In this document: positions 9,982-19,469 of the stretch, in pieces
How positions within the stretch are numbered: position 1 is the stretch's first letter
Layout of the letters: each line of letters starts with the position of its first letter
NCBI RefSeq assembly: GCF_000330505.1
Contig: NW_004191594.1
Span: forward strand, 185,775 to 211,460
DNA: 25,686 nt
Direction: 5' to 3'
DNA from: Entamoeba invadens IP1
Lineage: Eukaryota > Evosea > Mastigamoebida > Endamoebidae
Made by a program: the position numbers and the translations under genes
The notes under the pieces: generated by a model
What the model was told of the DNA's origin: nothing
The model's database searches: none
What the model saw: only the letters and a program-made list of their open reading frames with translations

Positions 9982-12900
9982 ATGGGTGGAAAACCATCAA
10001 AACAACAAAAGCAGTTAGAATTGTACACGGGCAAGAAAGATGCTACACCATACTATAATATCACGGGGAGTACCCTCTCCAAAATGATATCAAACAAAGA
10101 CGGAGAGTTATTAACACATTATGGTGGCGTTGAAGGGATTGCCAAAACTATTCAGACTGACCTCCACAATGGTATTTCAGACGAGTCGTTTGTTCGCCGT
10201 CGTGAGCAGTTTGGTCACAATAAAACGCCTGACCCTGTTATTGTTCCTTTCTGGAAAATATGGTTTGAAGCACTTCAAGATAAGACATTGATTATCTTGA
10301 TCGTAGCTGCAATCGTTTCACTGATTCTTGCGTTTGCCATTCCAAGTAACTTAGACTCTTGTGTTGTAGAGACGAGTGATGCCAAAAAGGAGTTTAACAC
10401 GGATTGGATTGAAGGCTTTGCAATTCTTCTAGCAGTTTTAGCCGTTTCTCTTGGAGGTTCTGCGTCCGACTACTCCAAGCAGAAGAAGTTCATAGCCTTA
10501 TCTTCGGAGGAACAAGACGTCAAGATTAAAGTGACTCGAAATGGGCAACAGACTGAAATCTCTACCTTCGACTTGTGTGTTGGTGATTTGATTTATTTGG
10601 ACGTCGGTGACATTCTTCCAGCCGATGGTATTTATGTGAGAGGAAATGACCTTCGTATTGATCAAAGTGACATGACTGGGGAGTCTGATGCTGTTCGTAA
10701 AACTGCTGATAACTTTTATATGATGTCTGGGACCAAAGTGACTGATGGGAATGGTGAGATGTTAGTAGTAGCAGTTGGTCCCAATAGTATGTGGGGTAAC
10801 ACCATGCAAGCAGTGAATCAGAATAAGAGTGATCCAACTCCATTACAAGAGAGTTTAGATGACTTAGCTGTTAAAATTGGGTATTTAGGTATGGCGTGTG
10901 GTGGTATAGTATTTTTAGTCTTGACCATATATTATATGGTGAGTCAACTTAATCATGACCCCGTCATGAAATCAACAGAGACGAATGGGATCATCAAAGG
11001 ATGTGAGACGTGTAATGTGTCTGAAACCGACCCGAATTTTAAAGATTGGTGTGAAGACTATGCTTTTGATTGGAAAACTATGACGGTGTTAGTGGACTAT
11101 TTCATTATTGGTGTGACAATTATTGTAGTTGCCGTCCCTGAAGGCCTTCCATTGGCTGTCACCATCTCGTTGGCGTATTCAATGAAACAAATGTTCAAAG
11201 ACAATAACTTGGTGAGACACTTGAAAGCGTGTGAAACGATGTCGAACTGCACGAACATCTGTTCCGACAAAACTGGGACGTTAACTGAGAATCGAATGAC
11301 TGTGGTGAATGGGTGGTTCGGTGGAGTGAAAATGGAAAGACGAGGACAGGACTTCCACATTGACAAGACATACGAAGACATGATCCACCTCAATATTGCT
11401 ATGAATTCATCGCCATCTACTTCATTAAGTAATGAGAATGGAGACATCAGAGTCATTGGAAACAAAACAGAAGGCGCTTTGTTGTTATTTAGCAGAGACA
11501 GAGGAACCGATTACCTTGAGATGAGAAAGCAACATGGAGACGACATTTACCAGATGTTTGCATTCTCATCGGCTAAGAAGAGAATGAACACTTTGATGTG
11601 GATGAAACGCCCAGATTCTCTCAGAATGTTTACTAAAGGAGCTCCTGAGATGATATTAGACACATGCACCCGGTATATGGATGCAAGTGGAATAATGAAA
11701 GACATGACTGAGGACATCAGAAACGAACTTGAGGCATGTCAGCGTGAATGGGCCGAGAAGGGGTACAGAACCCTTTCTTTGAGCTTCAAAGATATGGAGC
11801 CAGCAGACAAAGGCGACTTAACAAAGAAGTTTGAAACGATTAATGAGGACGGTTCGACACTTTTGTGCTTGTTTGGGATTGAAGACCCCCTTCGACCCGA
11901 AGTCGAAGAAGCCGTTCGCACCTGCCAAAGTGCTGGGATTACTGTTAGAATGGTAACTGGTGATAATATAGCGACTGCAAAGTCGATAGCGAGACAATGC
12001 CACATTATTACCGAAGAGACTGATGTAGAGATAGAAGGGAAGAAATTCTCTGAGTTACAAGATGAAGAAGTCATCGCGATGTTACCAAACTTAAAGGTCA
12101 TTGCAAGATGTTCTCCTGAGGACAAGAAACGCCTTGTGTGTTTGTTGAAAGACCAAGGTGAAGTTGTAGCAGTCACTGGAGATGGGACGAATGATGTCCC
12201 AGCACTTAAAGCTGCACACATTGGACTTGCTATGGGTATTCGAGGGACTGATGTCGCCAAACGTGTTTCTGATATAGTCATTCTCGACGATAACTTCAAG
12301 TCCATTGTCAAGTCAGTGTTATGGGGAAGATGTGTCTTCGACAACATCAGGAAGTTCCTTCAGTTCCAATTAACAGTGAACGTCTCTGCGTTGGCGCTTT
12401 GTGTGATCGGCTCGATATTCATAGGAGAGTCTCCCCTCAATGCGCTCCAAATGTTGTGGGTCAATTTGATCATGGACACTATGGCTGCACTTGCCCTTGG
12501 TACTGAGAAGCCAACGCCTTCGTTATTGAATAGAAAGCCGTATGGTAAATATGATTCTTTGATTAGCAATTATATGATCAGAAATATCACTATCCAAACC
12601 CTTTACCAACTTGCTTGCATGTTACCTTTGATCTTTGCAGGGCGCTTTATCCCATTCTTGGAAGCTCCATGTGGCTTTGTGTCGACTGTTGGACGATCAA
12701 CCGGCTTTGACTATACAAAGGAGTGTGCTTCTTGGGATCAAAGTGGTTCGAAGACATCACACACGTCCAAGAGATACCATCAAGATTCAAACCCTNNNNN
12801 NNNNNNNNNNNNNNNNNNNNNNNNNNNNNNNNNNNNNNNNNNNNNNNNNNNNNNNNNNNNNNNNNNNNNNNNNNNNNNNNNNNNNNNNNNNNNNNATTTT

Positions 12901-13375
12901 CAACATCTTTGTCTTCTGCCAAGTCTTCAACGAGTTTAACTCGCGTAAGGTGAATGGCGAGCACAACGTCTTCTCGAATGTATTCACCAACTACATCTTT
13001 TTGGGAATCATTCTTGGTACAGTAGTGGTTCAATTTGTTATTGTACAATTCTTAGGCATTCTCTTTGGCGGTGTTGAATTTAACCCATCAGAAGACACTT
13101 ATGGCTTGTCATGGCAAGGTTGGTTGTTCTCCCTTCTCCTTTCCTTCTTGACACTTCTCGTTGGGCAAATTTCATTTTTCATCCCAGTCCCCAAGGAAGT
13201 CCCAAAGAAGTTCAAAGGAGAGCCGTCACTCCTTGAGAAGATTTTGTGTTGCAAATTCTGTTGTAAGTCAAAGGAATCTGGTCAAGAGGAAGACTCTGAG
13301 AGTTCCGATTCTTCGATTTCCGAAGGTCCAACAGAGCACAAGAAACTGCTTGCTGTCGAAAAAGAAGAGAAGTAA
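9982..13375 (+). CDS. P-type Ca2+-ATPase, plasma-membrane (PMCA, P2B) type, interrupted by an assembly gap
   Basis: It encodes 938 residues before the gap and 159 after it. Motifs in order: TGES (232-235, actuator), PEGLPLAV (386-393, Ca2+-binding M4), SDKTGTLT with phosphorylated Asp429, KGAPE (552-556, nucleotide site), MVTGDN, and DGTND (734-738, hinge). M5-M10 follow, with FNEFNSRKVNGE after the gap, which is the PMCA FNEINARKIHGE block. The pump exports Ca2+ from the cytosol using ATP. The N-terminus MGGKPSK fits the N-myristoylation consensus, suggesting an extra membrane contact. The C-terminal tail is only about 60 residues (CCKFCC, then Ser/Glu-rich), without an obvious long calmodulin-binding region. 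The two parts are in different frames as written, which reflects the arbitrary gap length. The start is the only in-frame ATG. Confidence 0.93.
12796..12895. other. Assembly gap of exactly 100 N inside the Ca2+-ATPase gene
   Basis: The sequence is unresolved from 12796 to 12895. The round length is typical of a gap of unknown size. The flanks encode RYHQDSNP and IFNIFVFCQ. In PMCAs the corresponding segment is continuous (HYTIIFNTF), so very few coding bases may really be missing. Confidence 0.97.
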
Positions 13376-13447
13376 TCGCTCTATTTCTTTAGTTATTATT
13401 TTAATAAATTATTCTATTCACTTATAATATTTTACACCACCAATTTA

Positions 13448-13478
13448 TATTATTATTATAATATATATAATAATAATA
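13448..13478. repeat. AT-only inverted repeat, 13-bp arms
   Basis: Arms TATTATTATTATA (13448-13460) and TATAATAATAATA (13466-13478) are exact reverse complements around a 5-nt centre. They sit in a longer ATT/ATA microsatellite-like tract, about 13440-13550, just after the Ca2+-ATPase stop. Confidence 0.7.
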
Positions 13479-13549
13479 TTATTATTATATTTTTACTATT
13501 ATCTTATTATAATAAATATATTATTATATTATAATAATAATAATATAAT

Positions 13550-13598
13550 AAAATGGTTTAATATAATTATTATACTAATAACTATATTAAACCATTTT
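13550..13598. repeat. Perfect inverted repeat, 16-bp arms, 17-nt loop
   Basis: AAAATGGTTTAATATA (13550-13565) is repeated exactly, inverted, at 13583-13598. It lies between the convergent 3' ends of the Ca2+-ATPase and the gene at 13738. It could form a hairpin in either transcript or be a remnant of a small element; nothing seen favours one reading. The rest of 13376-13737 is featureless AT-rich DNA. Confidence 0.8.
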
Positions 13599-13737
13599 CG
13601 ACAAAAACATTGAAAACACTGCTTTGAAAAAAGACATTTAATATATTATAATAGAGCTATTAAAAACAACTATATGATGAACCAAAGAAGAAGAGTGAAA
13701 TCAATACAAGTGAATATGAACAAAGCGGTTTGAGCAC

Positions 13738-14367
13738 TTAAAACAGTGCGAAATTGATGATAGGATCACCTCTTTTAATTACCAAATCCTTCTTGGAGTC
13801 TTCTAAAGCTTTTTGAATGACTTCGTTGATCTTCAAAGCTCTATCGATGATGACATCCTTACTTATGACGACAACATCATCCCGCAAGACGCTTTTGATG
13901 AACTCTTGCTTGTTAGTACCGCTCTTTCCTTCGGTGTATTTTGAATCGAATTCATACCCACCTCTAACTATTAACAAGTCTATTAACAAGTGGAGCAGTT
14001 CGATCTTTTTGTTATTCTGGAATCGTCGAACAGCAGTCTTAACAGGAACGCCCCGAGCTATGTCGTCGTTCTTATGCTCAATACATCTCTTCTTGAGATA
14101 GTCCTTTAAGACGATGAGTTCTCCATCACCAAAGTCGATCGACTTCATTCGCATATACTGTTGTGTGACAGTACTTTTCTTCGCAGGCTGTTTGATAGTG
14201 ATATCTGCGAACTCCGAGAGGAGACAGATACACAGGCATTGTTGAAGAGTCTGTAAATTCCGTTGTTCTCTGGAAGCCTTAAGTACTGGGACTCTCTTCT
14301 CAAGTGGGGTGATACATACATGGGTGGTTTGGTTCGATGAATCTTGTGATACTAAGACTGCTTCCAT
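13738..14367 (-). CDS. Hypothetical protein, 209 residues
   Basis: I do not recognise this family. It is a single exon with a clean ATG, balanced amino-acid content and a typical TATA/GAAC promoter, so it is very likely real. The first ~30 residues look flexible. Then come a Leu/Cys-rich helix (about 35-52), a basic linker, and a mixed helical region (about 70-200) containing LLHLLIDLLIVRGGYEF. The region around 85-115 is rich in Lys/Arg (LKDYLKKRC, VKTAVRRFQNNKK), which could bind nucleic acid or acidic membranes, but no motif proves this. There is no signal peptide or obvious membrane segment. It converges on the Ca2+-ATPase gene. Confidence 0.7.
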   Translation of the reverse strand: MEAVLVSQDSSNQTTHVCITPLEKRVPVLKASREQRNLQTLQQCLCICLLSEFADITIKQPAKKSTVTQQYMRMKSIDFGDGELIVLKDYLKKRCIEHKNDDIARGVPVKTAVRRFQNNKKIELLHLLIDLLIVRGGYEFDSKYTEGKSGTNKQEFIKSVLRDDVVVISKDVIIDRALKINEVIQKALEDSKKDLVIKRGDPIINFALF

Positions 14368-14393
14368 TTGTGATGGAATATAAGTTGAAAGCC

Positions 14394-14406
14394 CCTTTTA
14401 TAGTTC
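14394..14406 (-). promoter_or_regulatory. Combined GAAC and TATA box for the 209-residue gene
   Basis: The minus strand reads GAACTATAAAAGG: GAAC (14406-14403) directly abuts a textbook TATAAAAGG (14402-14394), 27 nt before the ATG at 14367. With the very short leaders usual in Entamoeba, this spacing suits a core promoter. Confidence 0.65.
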
Positions 14407-14501
14407 GTTTACCCTAGTCTGTGCTGTCTTCTCCAAAATTCGCTTTTTTCCTTATTTTTTGATACCAACGGCGTTCAATCATCTATTACTACGGGAAAAA
14501 G

Positions 14502-14533
14502 TTGGTATGTTTTCTTATTAGAAAACATACCAA
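14502..14533. repeat. Perfect hairpin, 14-bp stem with TATT loop
   Basis: TTGGTATGTTTTCT (14502-14515) and its exact inverse (14520-14533) flank TATT. It lies 135-166 bp upstream of the 14367 start. The word TTGGTAT also occurs inverted at 14462-14468 and direct at 14583-14589. Confidence 0.8.
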
Positions 14534-15194
14534 TGACGTGGTGAATGATACTAATTTTAACTAAGCTTAAATTAATGTATTTTTGGTATGAACATGATTG
14601 GCCAATACTCCCGATTGATAGCAAATATGGTTATCGATTTCAACCTAAATTTCATCATCCTTCTTTTTGCTTCCTTTTCCTAAATTCAAAAAAAATGTGG
14701 AAAAAAACTAACAAACAACACTTTTCCATTTCGAAGTTCCTTTTACCAGATTACTGGTTTATTATGGAGATCCTATTCTCTATTTTACCTTGCAACCTAT
14801 TTTTTTCATTTAAAATATGTGTTTCGAAAAAAAGCGATTTTAGGAAAGGGGTTTTGGATCAACTGATCTATTAGTATCATTTAAGTTATTATAATTCGGT
14901 GTTATTTCTTTATACTATGATATTTTTATAAAAATATTATAAATAAATGGTTTTTTTCCAGTTTTGAAAAATTTGGGACAAATCATCCACTTTTTCTTTC
15001 ACAAAAAATTGTGGATTGTATTTTCTACGAACTATATTTAAATCAGAAATGAACTATAAATAAACATAAATGCTATACATACTAATCGTTATAGAATTAT
15101 TAACTAGTAACTCAAATGAATGCAATTAAAAGAGAAATGTTTTACATCCCAAAACGAATAACAAAAACACAATTCAATTCTAAAGCACATAACA

Positions 15195-17315
15195 TCAATC
15201 CAATAGCATTTGTTTTCCACTCCACTTTTCTCTCTTAATATCTCGTTGATTGTTAATCTCGCCAAACTGCTGGTAATTTTCTATCATCCCCGGCCTGAAT
15301 GGAGAAACAATCCCGTCACTCTGTGCCGCTCCTCTTCCAACAAATTGTAACGGAACGACGTCCATACTTTCAGCACTTCGCGAGAAAGGGTTGGCTGGCA
15401 CTCCTCGCTTCTCCACTGAGTTGTTTACAATCATTGAGTTGTAAGTAGGCGATGAGACTGACCGATTTGGTGATATTGGCAATTCCTCAAAACACGATTC
15501 GAAGAATGGGTTGTTGTGTTTGTCACAAATGTCACCAAAACAGAACAAGTGGTCGCACACCAGTTTCTCCTGCTCATTTATAAAGCATCGGAACAACTCC
15601 GCACGACGCACCTTGACACTCTCGATATTCTTGATATACACATTCGACACGTCTGCGCGGAACAATCGCAAATTAGGTAAAACAAACCCTGCTTTTTGGC
15701 ACGCGACAAGCTCCAGTGAAGTCAGTATACAATTACTGAAATTCATGAGTCTCGACGAGTTGACGTTCATCAACTTAATTTTAGTTAACGTTTGTGGGAA
15801 TGGATTAATCTCCACAAAGGGAGTTTCAAGCAGCTGCAACTCAATAAGTGGCGATCGTTCAATATGGAGTGCATGTTGATCGACATTGCCCTTCAGTGTG
15901 AGACACGTCACACTCTTTGGTAACTGGAAACATGTCCCACTTTTGTAACTGACGATTTCACAGTCTTCTAATGTCAGTCGCTTCAATGTTATAGGGAAGA
16001 TAGTCTTCTGTAACAACTTACATTTAATCATCTTAGCATTGGTGAAGATCTCCTTTGTCATATCTAAATTCCTCCTAATGGAAGTATACACTTTCTGCTC
16101 ATCTCGCTTCGAAACACTTTGCCCCGACGCTAAGACTCTCCTCCTCTCACAATAGTTCTCTGGCTTTTTCACATTAATAACAGGCGATTTGACTTCGATG
16201 TTTTGGAGTTGTGTGTACTTCGTTAAGTCGATTTCAGTGTCATTCACAATTTTGTCAAATAACATCCTTTTCCGCTCCGCAAGCTTCTTCTTTGCACTTC
16301 GTCGTTGATTGGTCTTTTCATTTCCAAAGACATTATCATCTAACGCGAGAAAGGCATCAGTATTCTGGTTCGACTTTTCATTGATGAATTCCTCGGAGAC
16401 CGAATACCCCTCCGCAAAACAGTATTCGCAGTCGTGGTCGCCCTCATGCCTTTTATGGAAGTAGTCTTCATATGTCTTAAACCCTCTCAATTCATCCAAG
16501 TCATATTTCCAGTCGACATCAAACTTGTCAGTCATGTCAAGTAGAATTTCACTCGGGTAATACGCATCCATGATTTTATAGAACTGCGAGACGTCACACC
16601 CTCCTTCATTTCTTTGCAGCGTGAACTTGACGCTTTTACAGAAATAGTTCCGTGGAAAGTCGGACACAAACCCGTCATACAAATTATAGACGTTATCAGC
16701 AAATACGCTTGGTTGTGTGTTCGACACCACAACGATCTTTTCGATGTTCTTGAACTCCTTAAAAAACTCGACGAAATTTGTTTGAAGGGGGGTGACGATT
16801 TTGACCATATCGAAATGTTGGGTTTTGTTTGGAAAGAGTGTTGAGAGTGGGAAGAGAATTTTCATGTTTAATATGACTCTTTTGAGAAGAGGGAATTTGG
16901 AGAAGTCCAAGTTCTCAGTGGGTTGCTTTTGGTCGGAGTCGACGATCATCCCAATTTCAATGATTTTGTCTTCACAGCCCGCCACAAAATTGAAATTTTT
17001 ATAATTCAAGTCATAAAGTTTGAGGCTTTGGATTTGGTTGAGAAAGGGATGCGTTTTAAACGTTCTGAAATAACTTGAATTGATCACAAGTGTTTTGATC
17101 CCGGGAAAGAGCTTAAACTCACGAAGAAACTTCACACAACTATTACAGTCGCGCGCAGTGGTGCGGAGATAAAACGCGTTCTCGTGTTGGAAATGCACGG
17201 CAGAACAACACTTTTTGTTGACAAACACAAATTTAAGAGCACTTGATGAGTCTGGAAGGTGTTCGACAACTTTCTCTAAAAAGACGATCTCCAGCTGTGG
17301 TCCAAGTGAAGACAT
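15195..17315 (-). CDS. F-box-like / leucine-rich-repeat-like protein, 706 residues
   Basis: The N-terminus (about 8-50: LEIVFLEKVVEHLP, then FVFVNKKC) has the spacing of an F-box-like helix set common in Entamoeba LRR proteins. Irregular repeats of hydrophobic strand type follow (IKTLVINSSYF, IQSLKLYDLNY, LKRVILNMKILF). They resume at about 450-590 (LKRLTLEDCEIV, VTCLTLKGN, LIELQLLETPFV, LTKIKLMNVNSS, LTSLELVACQKA). A central insert (about 280-420) is charged, with a His/Cys cluster (HEGDHDCEYC) and a basic run. The last ~100 residues are Ser/Pro/Asn-rich and probably disordered. F-box/LRR proteins usually select substrates for SCF ubiquitin ligases; that role here is inferred from architecture only. 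It is a single exon, with GAAC 16 nt upstream of the ATG. Confidence 0.72.
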   Translation of the reverse strand: MSSLGPQLEIVFLEKVVEHLPDSSSALKFVFVNKKCCSAVHFQHENAFYLRTTARDCNSCVKFLREFKLFPGIKTLVINSSYFRTFKTHPFLNQIQSLKLYDLNYKNFNFVAGCEDKIIEIGMIVDSDQKQPTENLDFSKFPLLKRVILNMKILFPLSTLFPNKTQHFDMVKIVTPLQTNFVEFFKEFKNIEKIVVVSNTQPSVFADNVYNLYDGFVSDFPRNYFCKSVKFTLQRNEGGCDVSQFYKIMDAYYPSEILLDMTDKFDVDWKYDLDELRGFKTYEDYFHKRHEGDHDCEYCFAEGYSVSEEFINEKSNQNTDAFLALDDNVFGNEKTNQRRSAKKKLAERKRMLFDKIVNDTEIDLTKYTQLQNIEVKSPVINVKKPENYCERRRVLASGQSVSKRDEQKVYTSIRRNLDMTKEIFTNAKMIKCKLLQKTIFPITLKRLTLEDCEIVSYKSGTCFQLPKSVTCLTLKGNVDQHALHIERSPLIELQLLETPFVEINPFPQTLTKIKLMNVNSSRLMNFSNCILTSLELVACQKAGFVLPNLRLFRADVSNVYIKNIESVKVRRAELFRCFINEQEKLVCDHLFCFGDICDKHNNPFFESCFEELPISPNRSVSSPTYNSMIVNNSVEKRGVPANPFSRSAESMDVVPLQFVGRGAAQSDGIVSPFRPGMIENYQQFGEINNQRDIKREKWSGKQMLLD

Positions 17316-18014
17316 CGTTTTTTTTTATTGGTTCTTTCTTTTTCGAACAAAGTGTACCTTATCTTTTTATTCATTCTTTGTGCAAAACGTCTCAGCATTT
17401 TCTCTTCAAATATCGGGTTTTTTGTTCTTTGAAATAACCTTCGAAATACGATGTTGTATTTTTAGAGAATTTGTTTGACTTTTTGTGGATTTGAAATTTT
17501 TTTTTTAAGTTCAATAAAACTTCAAATCTTTTTTAGTTTTTTTCTATTTGGACGTCGCTTTTTCCCCTTTTTTTGACGAATTTTGAATTTATAGAATCTA
17601 AAGTTTCATGGGATGGGTAAGTTAAATAAAAAGAAGAAATAAGATTTATTCTTATTTGGTTTATTATAACTTGATAAACTATACAAAAATACTTAAAAGT
17701 ATTTTTAATAAATAGTATTTTATTAGTATGTAATAATTAAAAAAACAGATTGGTAATTTGATTGTATTTTTATTTCAAAATCATTGAATAAATATAGTAT
17801 AAAGTTAATAAAATTAACTAAAAGTTACTTTTTGTGAAACCTGTAAAAACAACGTCATTTTTGCCACAATAAAAAGCACATATTTATTATAACTAGTAAT
17901 AAATAATTAAATAATAATTATAATTAATAACTAATAACAATTGTTTTACAATTTTTAAAAATGTTATTTCTTCACACATTTCAAATTACAAACGAAATAA
18001 AAAATTGCATTCTT
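17316..18014. other. Intergenic region, 699 bp
   Basis: It lies between the start of the LRR-like gene and the end of the 353-residue gene. The first ~260 bp are rich in T-runs on the plus strand (A-runs on the coding strand). The rest is plain AT-rich DNA. I see no gene, RNA or repeat beyond the GAAC element. Confidence 0.5.
17331..17334 (-). promoter_or_regulatory. GAAC element upstream of the LRR-like gene
   Basis: The minus strand reads GAACCAATAAAA, 16 nt before the ATG at 17315, followed by an A-tract that runs to the start. Confidence 0.4.
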
Positions 18015-19076
18015 TTAATCCTTTTTATTGGGTTTAAAATTATCCAAAGGGAAGGCATACACTGTTTTTAAGTCGACAGCGAGTCCAATAATCGACACAC
18101 TCCCATCTTTCTCAGAACACTCTATTTTGAACAAATTGACTTTGTCCTTTCCAAACTGTAAACTGAAAGTCTTTTCAAAGAATGGGTTCTTTGCTAGATT
18201 AAATATTTTGATAGAATTATCAAAGAGTAAAGCTATTTGTGTTGTTGACAAAATACAGAAATCAGTTGCCTCTTTGATGTTCAAAGCTTTAATTACTTTA
18301 AATTGATTGTCTAAGATAATTAATAATTTCTTGTCTCGATCGAGTACTACGACATTGTCTTTCAACGATCGAACTTTTATTGGGTTGACTAATTCTATTT
18401 TCGAACTTAACTTCGACAGAAGTTCTCTCTTCCCTCCTATCATACATGATATCCCACGTTTACAGACAGTCACCATCTCATTGTTAAATACACAACATGA
18501 CTGTGCAGATATGTCAAGTTTTTCAACTCGATCGTGGTATACAGTTAAGACGTAAGCAGACGTTCCAAGTATTACAGCGTCTTTTGTCGTTACTATGTCA
18601 TTCACTATTTCATCTTGAGTGTCGGGGAATGCCTCGGGTTCGCCATTAGCAACTACAATACCACTTCCCCTATCATAAGAATAAATCGTTCCGTTTCTCA
18701 CACCAAACGCAGTTTGTTTGTCGGGTAACTCACATAAATATGAAACTAATTGTTTCTTATCTCCAACAGTAAGTTGCGATATGCGGGACTCCTCTTTCTC
18801 CCTCTTCTCTTTCTTCTCCTCTTTCTTCGCACTATCTTTTTGCTCAGACGACTTTGAGGTTTTCGCAGGCTTGGCCCATTTCTCTTGACTCTTTTGGGTA
18901 GACACGGGAGATAAGTCTTGTGGAAGAATCAAATACTTTTCAAACGTTTCTTTAATCGTATTTTCTACTATTGTTGGGATTTGAGCAACTACATTTTGAA
19001 GGTCGCTAATTTGTTTGGTTAAAACTGCAATTTGTTGGACTAAGTGTTCAAGTTGTGTTGGGGGTTCTTCAGACAT
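18015..19076 (-). CDS. Hypothetical protein: N-terminal coiled coil, charged linker, propeller-like C-terminus
   Basis: It is a 353-residue single exon. Residues 7-50 form a heptad-rich helix (LEHLVQQIAVLTKQISDLQNVV) predicted to oligomerise. Residues 60-100 are a Lys/Glu/Ser-rich disordered linker. From about 105 to the end, short beta strands alternate with turns (TAFGVRNGTIYSYDRGSG, VILGTSAYVLTVYHDRVEKL, NVVVLDRDKKLLIILDNQFKVI, IALLFDNSIKIFNLA), the rhythm of degenerate WD40-type blades, perhaps five or six. This suggests a scaffold that brings propeller domains together. I recognise no named orthologue and no catalytic motif. No GAAC element is visible near the ATG. Confidence 0.68.
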   Translation of the reverse strand: MSEEPPTQLEHLVQQIAVLTKQISDLQNVVAQIPTIVENTIKETFEKYLILPQDLSPVSTQKSQEKWAKPAKTSKSSEQKDSAKKEEKKEKREKEESRISQLTVGDKKQLVSYLCELPDKQTAFGVRNGTIYSYDRGSGIVVANGEPEAFPDTQDEIVNDIVTTKDAVILGTSAYVLTVYHDRVEKLDISAQSCCVFNNEMVTVCKRGISCMIGGKRELLSKLSSKIELVNPIKVRSLKDNVVVLDRDKKLLIILDNQFKVIKALNIKEATDFCILSTTQIALLFDNSIKIFNLAKNPFFEKTFSLQFGKDKVNLFKIECSEKDGSVSIIGLAVDLKTVYAFPLDNFKPNKKD

Positions 19077-19469
19077 TTTCCTTTTTCCAGTTTTCTTTCG
19101 AATTTTGGAAATAAGAGTAAAAACCCTCAGTATTCTATTGATGAAAATTAGCTCGTTAATTATAAATAAAAAATTTGAATAGTTATGAATTAATATTTAA
19201 TTAATTATATTATTAATTTATAATTTTTAATATTATTTAATTATTATCTAATTATAATACCAATAATTATTTATTATTTGTTTTTTTATTATATTACAAT
19301 CATTTAAATTTAATTGTATTTTAATTTTAATATAGTATTATGTATAGTATTTAAATAATACAATTAAAACTATATTAACTCTCCAAATTATAACTTAAAA
19401 TACTATAGAAATGGTATAGAAATGTTATTATTGAATAGTATAGAATGAAAAAAGAAAACTTGAAATTTG
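19077..19469. other. Divergent intergenic region, 393 bp
   Basis: AT-rich DNA between the divergent 353-residue gene and the EFR3-like gene. Just before the EFR3-like start, an ATG at 19445 opens a 14-codon out-of-frame ORF that ends inside exon 1. No clear GAAC element was found on either side. Confidence 0.45.

Larger units (their letters stand above)
14368..15194. other. Intergenic region, 827 bp
   Basis: It holds the promoter of the 209-residue gene, the 14-bp hairpin, and the 3' flank of the LRR-like gene. A 12-bp inverted pair, AATGATACTAAT at 14544-14555 and its inverse at 14870-14881, brackets a 330-bp stretch. The plus-strand open frame inside it (14545-14874) is Phe/Lys/Ser-rich, shows no family features, and is judged fortuitous. 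Confidence 0.5.

Noticed and set aside
13440..13550. Possible CRISPR-like or tandem repeat array
   Set aside because: It is a simple ATT/ATA tract without constant repeat and spacer units, and the host is a eukaryote.
14545..14874. Plus-strand 109-codon open frame
   Set aside because: Phe/Lys/Ser-rich translation of AT-rich DNA, no homology pattern, and not conserved-looking; treated as intergenic.
17243..17478. Plus-strand open frames overlapping the start of the LRR-like gene
   Set aside because: Phe/Ser-rich translations of T-runs and the antisense of a good coding exon.
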